Assembly (NCBI RefSeq): GCF_030272615.1
Contig: NC_081413.1
Coordinates: forward strand, 609,719,209 to 609,783,208
Reading direction: 5' to 3'
Source: Cryptomeria japonica
Taxonomy: Eukaryota; Streptophyta; Pinopsida; Cupressales; Cupressaceae
DNA length: 64,000 bases
Both the position numbers and the translations under genes were made by a program. The notes below the pieces were generated by a model. The model worked only from the letters and a program-made list of their open reading frames with translations, ran no database searches and was not told where the DNA came from. This document shows positions 55,466 through 64,000 of the stretch, piece after piece (position 1 is the stretch's first letter; the number at the start of each line of letters is the position of its first letter).

Positions 55466-57423
55466 ACATAGTTTCCACTCTATCATCTCCATACATCTTT
55501 TCAGTAACTCAAATTTTTGGAAACCCAAATATAATAGTCCTCCTCATGACCTTTTCCTACCATCCAAACCATGAATCCACAACATCCAATCATGACATGA
55601 ATTTAAAATCTTTTGAATTATCCTAGATGCTCCTACATAAGACTCCTCAAGTTAATTGAAAAGAAACTCCCTCACTTGTCCCTTTGTCCATCCTTCACTT
55701 AACTCTTAGCCAATAGCTAGAAAAAACACCAAGTCCATAGGTTTGGAAATCTACTCACGGCTCACTAAACTACCTTAATGGTCAGTGGTTTATAAAGGTC
55801 CTCATTCCAAGCTACCTCAAAATGAAAATTTAGCTCCACAAGTTCAACAATCTATTGATTCTCGTTGAACTACCTCGATGGTCAAGAATATATTATTATT
55901 AAGCCCCATAAGGCCAATAATCTACTCATGATCATTGCACTACCTCAATGGTAGGTGGTCTATAAAGTTCCTCATTACAAGCTACCCCAAGATGAAAATT
56001 CAGTGCAACACCACCTTCGAGCCACAACCTCAAGAATCCAATGCAAATCATTGTGAACTCATTACAAATATTGATTTCAACCTTCTTTCAATTGTCTAAT
56101 ATACATCCAGTTCTTCCTTCACAAACATAGCCCTTGCACTTTTCTTAGTTTCTTGATCTGTACTTCAATTGTTGTGATATGATTCATTGATCCTTCTCAC
56201 TTTGCAATAGAATTACCTATTTTTTGTGCTCTTCATATACTCTTCCTTCCCAAGGTTCGATCCATCCTTTCCAAAACACAAGTAACTATTTTTATATAAC
56301 TTTAGGAACCTATTGGGTATGCTCTGCTAATCTGATCCACTACTTCACCCATAATATAGCATGATATAACCTATCTCGGATTCACCCTTCCATCCTCTAT
56401 TCCAATACATCCTCTTTAAATGATTCTTTAGTCCATATATTCCACAAGGGTGTAGATCCCAACATATTTCTCTCCTATGTCCTTTCCTATTACAATCAAT
56501 ATATTGCACACACTATCTTTCATGAACTAATTTATCCAAAACTAAAGAATCATTTTTCCCACCTCTAGTATACCCTTGTCCTCCATAAATTAGTACCACT
56601 GCTAGCTTAATGAGAACTCTGATTCCTTTACCATTTTTTCCCAATCCCTTTCATTCATAACCCATTATTTTCATTATCTTGAGACCAAAACTCTTTTCAA
56701 ACCAACTTGTGTTATTTTCATGATTGGTAGCAAACACATCATCTTCAATCTTATATTCTTTAACTACATCATACTTACTGGATGTATCATCCAATGAAAA
56801 AATCAAATGACTTGTATCACAAGAGATGTCACACATTCAAGGCATTGATCTTAGGTACTCATTTTCCTTTTGTAATTTATCATTTTGTTCCCTCAAATTC
56901 GATATGTCCTTCTATAAATTATTTTCTTCTTGCACCCTCTTTCCAGGTATTTCTTCCAATTCCTCATTATTCCTTTTGATCTCACTGGACAACTCCACAC
57001 TTTTATTTATTTCTTCAACACTTTTTTTGACATCTTGAGATAGTTTTAGTTCTTCTTCTAGTTTCACATTGCTCAATTCTTAATTTAGAGTACATGCCAA
57101 TTGTTCCTTTTACTTTACTATTTTCCTAATATTCCTCGTTAAAATAGAATATCAAAATTCAGAAACTAAAATGACTTTGAGATTTATTGCAATGTCTCAG
57201 TTCTTCGTCATTACTTGGTGGCTTCCATAGAGTTCTCAAATGTCCTTCTTGTATGCTTCAATGAATTGAAACTTTTTCATCTTCCTCAACACACATTAGC
57301 AGTCAACCTTGCTTGGATAACATTTGATGCAGTTAAGGATGAAGGGTCCAAAATGGATTATCCAACCTTATAGCCTTAACGATTTGAAACATATTCTAAC
57401 ATGAAATTTAAAGAACATAAAAA
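55466..57423. other. Non-coding stretch between the two R1 copies
   Basis: No recognised protein. It holds direct repeats at 55743-56004 and T/C-rich text at 56850-57120. Flanking direct repeats about 2.2 kb apart could be ends of a small non-autonomous element. Confidence 0.4.
55743..56004. repeat. Degenerate direct repeats around ACTACCTCAATGGTC
   Basis: Three units carry AATCTACTCA/AATCTATTGA, then AACTACCT-AATGGTC and TATAAAG-TCCTCATT-CAAGCTACC-CAA. The first and third (from about 55748 and 55918) share about 80 bases; the middle one is more diverged. Confidence 0.65.
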
Positions 57424-57690
57424 GAGGAATCCACACCATAGAGCCGGAAGACACAATAATTATCCTGGAAAAAATCTTAAAGGGAAAAACTTAGTCGAGC
57501 AAGATTCACCTTCATATATTAGATCACAAAATTCATTAAATTTTCCACTAGGGCTTCATACATGTTAGGATGTAGCCTAGGATTACAGTAATCTCAAGTA
57601 AACACTACAAATGACACCTCTACAAAATAGCCCATGACTTCAACCTTTACTTACTCCTTTTGTCACTACCCTCAGCTTTGGCACCCTACT
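57424..57690. repeat. Dispersed repeat R1, copy 2
   Basis: The counterpart of 55219-55465, with an extra 40 bases near 57460-57500 (ATTATCCTGGAAAAAATC region) and scattered differences. Confidence 0.7.
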
Positions 57691-59853
57691 CCTCTTTATT
57701 GGCTTTTCATTTTTCTCTCTCTCCTACTTCTGGTTCATCTATTCACTTCCATATCCTTTGTCTCTTCTCACATGTGTTTCTTAAGAACAATTATAATGCA
57801 TTCTTATATACCATTTTCAACTCCCCAAGACAACTTGAGATGGCCATAAGTATAACATTCACCCAAATTGTAATAGGCTAGGGCCAAAAAGCCACACTCT
57901 ACTCAAGAGGAAGGAATACACTATGTGTTACCTAATGTAGGAATATCTGGTCCCATTGGTAATCCATGTGCTATCTAGAGTGAGCACATATTATAAACCT
58001 CTGGAACATTAATCCAAAAGAAAATCTAGTCAACCAAATCACATGACGACCACTTTGTCACTTCTCACTTTCTATCTACAAACAACCAACTCTAAAAATT
58101 ATAGACTTTGATGGAACATGTGTAGAAATACTCTCCTTCTTGATCACAGTTCCTAACTCTCAAGTGTGATATGTTGGTTGAAAATTTTGTACACTCGAGA
58201 GGATGTGCAAAATTATGGTTTCAGCCACAGTGTGTGAGTATAAAACTCTCCTAATTTAGGGAAGGCTCCTGCTTTTCTACTAACTAATTAAAACTAACTT
58301 AATCTAATATGGGTAGGACAACAACCTTTCCTCTTTTTTTAGGAATGACAATACTCTTTTCTCTTCACAGAAAAGTAATAACGGTTGTAAAGTAATGCTA
58401 ACAACAACTTTTAAAATAAAACCAAGATAGGAAATAAAGTTTCCTAAAAGCACAAATACTTTCATCACCTTCTCCGAGAAGGGAAAATATAAAGAAAGAT
58501 TAAAGTCTTCAACTATCTACTCTCCTATCAACCTTTTTATATGATTTTCTGGTAACCAAGCACAATCTGTAGCAACTCAAAGTCTAACTACATAATGCAC
58601 CTCTTATGCACAAACATAGAAAATAAAAGTAGCACAAAGTTTGCAAGTTACCCCATTTTTCTTGAGTGTCCTACAATGATTTCAAATGTGACAAGCAACT
58701 CAAATTTTATAGTATCAAATTTGAATACCAATCTAAAACTCCAAATGTAATAAACAACTCAAATTCTGCAAGATTAAGCTTGAATCCCTCTTGCATAACA
58801 CCTCAAAACCCACAATGAATCTCCAAAAAATGTCGTCACATAACACCTTGAATCAACACAAAGTTTGAAAGCAAATTGACTCTTTAATTGATTGCAATCT
58901 AATTTACAACTAAGCTCAAAGTCTTAGAGAGCACATGCAAACTGGCAGAGTTTTGTTGCATTGCCAAAATATCATCATTATAATAGACCCTCTCCAGTAT
59001 ATATGGGAGAGGAGTCTTGAGAAAAAGGTGGGAGGATCCCAACTAACTTGAGAAATTCTCTCAACCACCATGACTTATTCCAACTACAGTCCTAATTTAA
59101 CTCAACTTGTAGTTGCTTTCCATGTAATTATGTTTTACAAAAATGCAAGTAAAAGTGACACTTGCAATTACAAAACTTGTTTTTATATGTAAATTGTCAA
59201 AACAAAACAAAAACAAAAAATGCATAATTGAAACTATTCTATGTGACTGAAGACACGACTTTAACTACATCATCCTCTATTTGATCTTCATGCTACTCTA
59301 GGATGCTAGAACTTGAAGTATTCAGGATTGGTGAAGACATCTTGAACCAGAATGGGAATTTTCATCCTTAATGATCTTTGTATCCTTGGCCAATGAATTT
59401 CAATATTATCTTCTTGCTTGGGGTAGTACTATTTTTTCAAGAGGGAAGTTCTTTGCAACGCTGAAGTAAGAAGCCTATCTTTATCTTGAAAGCATTCTAT
59501 TCTCTCAATCATTCATATCACTTATCCATCTCCTTTTGTGACTCCATCATGTTGTTGTTCTTTCTTTGTATCATCCTCCAATCTTGGAATCTGCTTGCAA
59601 AACAAGACCCATGCCTTAATTTATTGATTTGGTAGGTCGTGTGTGCAAACAAGACTTGTGTGTGCAAACAAGACTGACATGGGTGAGACAAAGGGATTCC
59701 AAAAGTGGGGCCAAAGCTCAATTTTGGGTTTGGGATGGCTAATTGCAACTGCAAGTATTCACATGAGGCTAAATTTGACGTTGTTAAAGGCCATACAAAC
59801 CCAAAAGTAAGTGTTTTCTTGATGGGAAAAGCATAGACTTGTCAAATATCATC
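57691..59853. other. Non-coding stretch, no recognised features
   Basis: About 2.2 kb with short spurious frames only. A CCCTCTCC-AGTATATAT-GGGAGAGG hairpin lies at about 58988-59012; on the minus strand it includes a TATATACT promoter-like word. No family is assigned. Confidence 0.4.
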
Positions 59854-60942
59854 ACTTGTAACCGGGTTTCAAAATCCTAACGACAAGTGTACAAGTGTTG
59901 CATGTTTGGGAATAACTTGCAAATGAGTGGGAAAAATCTTCATAGTTTGCCCTTGAAATTAGAACTTGGGGATTTGATAGCAAATTGGAATTGGAACTTC
60001 AAAGGGGAAAATCTGCAACCACTCTTATGATGCATGGTACATTCTACTTGCAATCACAAACTTGTACTCCTCTTTTTGAAACACGACAAGTAATATAGGA
60101 GAGTAATAAGAGGGAAATATATCAATAAGCACTTGCAATCCGATCTTGAGGACTCAATTGCAAGTTATATTAGCACATAACTTGAAATCCTTTACTTGGA
60201 ATCGGGTCTTCAAGACCCGATTACAAGTAACATAGTGCATAATGGGAAAGATCTCAACCTCACACATATGCAATTGGTTCTTAAGAATCTGAATTTGAGA
60301 TACAATATTTCAAACAAATGAGAATGGAAAGCTTATAATGCACTTTAGAAAGGAGAGAGAACTTGAGTCCAAGCATGAGAAACCCGCCATTGCATCTATA
60401 AAGAGATATCTTCTTAACGAAGAAACATGATTAGGAATTAGCAATGAATCTTGGGAATGAACTCCTCAAAAAATCTTATAATCGATTTGAGAAGGAAGAC
60501 TCCTTCTTGGTTGTAATCTCTTCACACAAATGCAAAACCATTCCTCCAAGGATACCGAGCTCAAAGAGTCGGGCGCAAAAGCTCTTGAATTCCTTAAACA
60601 AGAACTTGTAGTCGAGTTCTAAACCTTCGACTACAAGTAAAATGCAAACTACTTTACTTGCATAAAGAATGACTTGCTATCATGTTTAAGACACCCGACT
60701 ATAAGCAAAGCCATTATTAAAATATGAAGTAAAAATGCATTGGGTTCCCAACCTGAGATTACAAGTAACATAAAGTAATGTTTAAAAGCAAAGAATCCAC
60801 TTGTAATAAGGTCTTAGAGACCCGAGTGCAAGTAGAATGTCTAACTTGCAATCCCAACAAAGAGACCCCCACTTGACTTGAAACTTGGCATCTTAAGAAA
60901 TGAACCTACTCGTAGTCGGGTCTTGGAGACTCGACTACAAGT
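59854..60942. repeat. Array of 35-nt near-palindromes (ACTTGTAGTCGGGTCTT type)
   Basis: Units of exactly 35 nt start at 59854, 60131, 60194, 60604, 60672, 60799 and 60908, with degenerate ones near 60266 and 60732. The best (60194-60228) has arms ACTTGGAATCGGGTCTT and AAGACCCGATTACAAGT around a central C, pairing at 16 of 17 positions. Where dense, units are 60-70 bp apart and often followed by AACATA or AAAATG. No coding capacity is implied. Confidence 0.85.
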
Positions 60943-61099
60943 AGGTGCATTGACTTGCAATGAGTTTACTTGTAATGACATCCAAAAGTTACTACTTGTA
61001 GTGACTTGTTTGAAACCCGAAATTGCACAAAAAGTGGCTGAAACAAAGGCAAAAACTAACCAAAACTTTCACAGAGATGGAAGATAATCTTGTGATTGA

Positions 61100-62900
61100 G
61101 TTTTGATTAAGTAAAAATAGGTTTTTGAAAGGAACCTGAACCTTTTACATAGTAGGAGGGCCAAAGAACTTAGAAAAAACCATGCTCGATCACTTCAGAA
61201 ACAAAAATTGATCCCATTCGAACAAAAAAGGGATCTCAACACACATAACATGAAGAACCAAAAAAAGACAATGAAAGGAAAGCAAAAAGATAGCACAAAG
61301 ACAAAAATCAAGATTGAGATCGAGACAACAAGATATTTTTCATGATATCTTCAACATGGACCACCATCTGCTTCATGTTGTTTGCAAAGGTCTTTAAATC
61401 ATCGAACTCTCAACCTTTGATGTCGCCCTTATTCTTGGTATTGGCTCTGGTCCTCTTCTCATGACCTTTTTTATCTAGCTGATCCTTGTTGCCTTCTTTC
61501 TCTTTGATGTTATCAAATCTGTTAATCAAAATGTTCATGTTGTCCACCAAAGCTTTGAGAATCTGGAAGTTCTGTTCAACTATCTTCTTTACAGTGAGTT
61601 CCATCCTATCAATTCTGCTGCCCAGATTGTTCATAGCAATTTCCATCCCTTTCACCTCCTTATTTTCTGCCATCTCCTTAACCTTATTTTCAGTTGCAAT
61701 AATTTTAATTACCATGCTTTCAATGGATTCAACATTATTAATAGCCACTACCAACTCTTTAACATTTTCAGTCAGGGGGTTGTCGCCTATCGTGGTTCTT
61801 TTGACAACATTCATATCTTTCTTCAGGCTGCCAATGTCTTTCACCATTATGTTGATGGTATCACATAAACCCTTAATACTCTCATTTTCTCCAACACAAT
61901 CCCTAGATTTAATCCTTTTGTCCTCTTGATCCTCTTTATGCAGACCTTGAGTGTTCAAATCCTCATTGTTGCCCACAACCGACATCTCTTCCCCCTCCTT
62001 ATCCTGCCCATCATCATTTTTATTCTCCTTTGCCTCTTCATCAGAATTAATCAAAATTTGATTAATATCTTTGTTCCCTCGCTTGCTGATGTTCTTCTTC
62101 CTTTGGGTTTGCTTTCCGGTGCCTTTCCCTTTCTTATTTTTAATGAATTTACCTTCGAAGGACTCGGCTTCAGACTCTGAAATATCTAAATCCACCACAA
62201 TCCTTTTCCTCTTAGCCTTGTTCCTCCCCTTTTTACTTGGCTCCTCCGAGTCGCCTTCAATCTCTGAGTCAAAGTTAAAACCACTAACCTCACTCTCCGT
62301 GTCCTCATCTCTTGCATTTTTACCTTTAATAGGTTTTTCAATGCATTTACCTTTCAACACTTTATAAACAAGAGCCATAAGACCCTGGTGAAGAGCATGG
62401 TCGCCCTTGGGATCTTTCTGTATCTCTTTGATAGTATGGTTCATGGAACATGCAAGATAATATGGCAAGCTCACCTTTTCCCCATGGCGAAAAATGGTTG
62501 AGCAAAGCAAAGTGGTGTCTGTAATCTCTCTTAAACCTGCCATCCAAAGTTATATAGGTAATTGTAGCAAATAAAATGAACCTCTATGGCCTGCATATAT
62601 GTTTTGGGGAGTGATAGGAGTTGTCGACCTTCACCATTTTATTCTTCTCACCTTCTGTGACAAGATAGTTGTCTGCTGCCTTATTAGAGATGCTATGATC
62701 TCTATAAAATTTCATACCCTTTGTCATCATCCCCGTGGCTTCAACAATAATCTCCTCATCCACAATCATCATCTGGGTCCCCACCAAAATTTTGTCATTC
62801 TTCCAATTTTGGATAAAGTGTTTAGTGACCATAGTATCTTTCCCAGTAAGCCTCTCCATAAACACACTCAGACCCCCCTCCTAAAGAATTTCCCAAACTT
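61100..62900 (-). mobile_element. Retroposon-like unit B, fuller relative of unit A
   Basis: On the minus strand an N-terminal domain (62900-62490), an acidic/basic charged region, a coiled coil, a stop at 61308 and a T-rich 3' untranslated stretch end in AGGTTC-AGGTTCCTTT, AAAAACC and CTTAATCAAAAC (61100-61150). The 3' end and C-terminal protein match unit A. The 5' boundary is unclear because it abuts the non-LTR fragment to the right. Confidence 0.5.
61308..62895 (-). pseudogene. Unit B protein: possible transposon-type N-terminal domain plus charged coiled-coil region
   Basis: The largest open part is 377 codons (62543-61410). Its first 20 or so residues are out of frame: the real upstream sequence (VFMERLTGKDTMV, IVDEEIIVEATGMMTKG, ITLDGRFKRDYRHHFALLNH) lies in another frame and joins at FRHGEKVSLPYYLA across the A5 run at 62490-62494, a likely one-base indel. 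Then follow KNARDEDTESEVSG, lysine-rich KKGRNKAKRKR, acidic patches, heptads (residues about 225-350) and, past a TGA at 61410, a final helix homologous to unit A. The IVDEEIIVEATG-type block resembles a putative plant transposon protein domain from memory only; no function is assigned. Confidence 0.55.
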
Positions 62901-63105
62901 CCCTATTCTTCCTCCATTCCAAGGAAGAGGTAGGTTCGAACCTTTTTTATTCCCTCCCATTTTTCCTTTGCAATCCTTGAATTTCCTTCTCTCGGCTCTA
63001 ATTCTTCTTCTTTGGTTTCTGTAGTTGCCCTGAAAAACAACCCTGAATCCGTGCCAAGCAATTATGAAAAGACACTTAAATAAATGCACATCACCTCCGT
63101 TCTAA

Positions 63106-64000
63106 ACTTTCTTGGAAATAAGTGGAAGAGGCATTTAGAAATTATGGTTGATGGTGCCATGTTGCCTCGTCTGGATATGGTGCAGATTGAGCAAGGATTT
63201 TGCTTCACATGTGAGTTCGCTCTCACCATTAATAGTTATAATTTTCTTCGTTTGATAGGCCAGGTTGGCGGCCCAGTCACCACACGAGTTTGCTTCCCTG
63301 TACACATGTGTAAAAATACACATTTCAAATGTCTCACTTATTTTCTTAGTTCCTTTAATAGCATTTTTTATTGACCATGATGGCAGGAACTTCTTGTTCA
63401 AACAATTAATTATATTCAATGAGTCTCCTTCACACCAGACTCTGGTGCAATTAGCTTCCTTTGCTAGGACCATCCCATGATAAGCTTACATAGCCTCAAC
63501 AACATGATTTGTCTGATTTCCTATAGGTATGCATTTCATAATTTTGCATTTTCCCCGTTCGTCCCTCAGGACCACACCACATCCCGCAATACTAGGATTG
63601 CCCTTTGAGGCTCCATCAAAGTTGATTTTCATCCAACCGTTGGGAGGACATTCCCATATCACACCCTCTCTAGGATTGGTCTGAAAGTGATGACTACCTT
63701 TTAATCTTCACTTCTTGAAGACTATTTGACCATTCTTGTCTTGAGGCTTAGCAGTACCACCTATGATATTCATATTTTCCAATATACTTATTTTTATTTT
63801 CTCAGACACAATTTGATCCTTAGACACCTTCTCTCTGAATACTCTTTCGTTTCTCTATTTCCATATACCCCAACACATATGGGGTAAAGCCAATTTCCAC
63901 AACAAAATAGTGGATTTATTCCTTGATGGATGCTGCCAAGAATTAAAAACCTCTTGAATTGATTATGGGAAACTCCCACTGATATTGAAGTGATCCAGAC
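63106..64000 (-). pseudogene. Non-LTR retrotransposon (L1-type) 3' end with RNase H, truncated by the window edge
   Basis: The minus strand reads WKLALPHMCWGIWKYRNERVF, WECPPNGWMKINFDGAS, KGNPSIAGCGVVLRD, NHVVEAM, CEGDSLNIINCLN and HVYREANSCGDWAANLA. This is the zinc-ribbon-like end of the RT and a complete RNase H with D (NFDGAS), E (VVEAM), D (EGDS) and D (GDWAA). One TAA follows VVEAM, and there is a stop near 63690. Plant L1 elements commonly end in such a domain. The frame ends at HNF near 63138. Unit B starts a few hundred bases downstream on the same strand. Confidence 0.85.

Noticed and set aside
59854-60942. CRISPR-like spaced repeats
   Set aside because: Units are degenerate near-palindromes in a plant-type genome, with uneven spacers and no cas genes.
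61486-62367. Plus-strand hydrophobic open frames (147, 84 and 98 codons)
   Set aside because: They are complements of the charged unit B coding region, not membrane proteins.

Overview
The window looks like intergenic DNA from a large, repeat-rich plant genome, most likely a gymnosperm. This rests on very long Ty3/gypsy elements of the Tat/Ogre type with a second, archaeal-type RNase H, on copia elements, a tRNA-derived SINE and non-LTR fragments, with no recognisable host gene in 64 kb. The species is not determined. No rRNA, tRNA gene or CRISPR was seen. Divergence and family assignments were judged by eye, without alignment or search.

Layout. 1-2212: the 3' end of a plus-strand copia element (RNase H tail, polypurine tract, 3' LTR); its LTR carries a run of small hairpins with TAAC-type loops. 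2213-12297: old non-coding DNA holding a full-length SINE with target-site duplications (4873-5159), a 5'-truncated retroposon-like unit coding an acidic, coiled-coil protein (8196-9271) and a minus-strand LTR fragment (9600-9960). 12298-18194: a decayed minus-strand copia element whose 5' LTR is cut at 18194. 18195-33692: a minus-strand Tat element (Tat-1) with gag, protease, RT, two RNase H domains and integrase, all broken; its right LTR carries a second SINE that the left LTR lacks. 33693-34564: a second copy of the Tat-1 3' internal region, so the right LTR is shared in a head-to-tail array. 34565-36633 and 54846-55218: an old plus-strand Tat element (Tat-3: antisense plant-mobile-domain ORF, polypurine tract, LTR), split by Tat-2. 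36634-54840: an 18.2-kb plus-strand Tat element (Tat-2) with both LTRs and a perfect CTACT target-site duplication. Its gag-pol is nearly one frame broken by stop codons, and an antisense ORF of about 597 codons with a plant mobile domain lies between pol and the 3' LTR. 55219-59853: old repeats, including a 0.25-kb direct duplication. 59854-60942: an array of 35-nt near-palindromes. 61100-62900: a minus-strand relative of the 8196-9271 unit. 63106-64000: the RNase H end of a minus-strand non-LTR (L1-type) element.

Order of events. Tat-2 inserted into the LTR of Tat-3, so it is younger. Tat-1 sits in the copia LTR. The SINE at 33260 entered one LTR of Tat-1 after that element had integrated. 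In-frame stops in Tat-2 mostly look like C-to-T changes, as expected for long-methylated DNA; its catalytic residues are still readable. Tat-1 has lost catalytic residues in RT, RNase H and integrase and appears more decayed.
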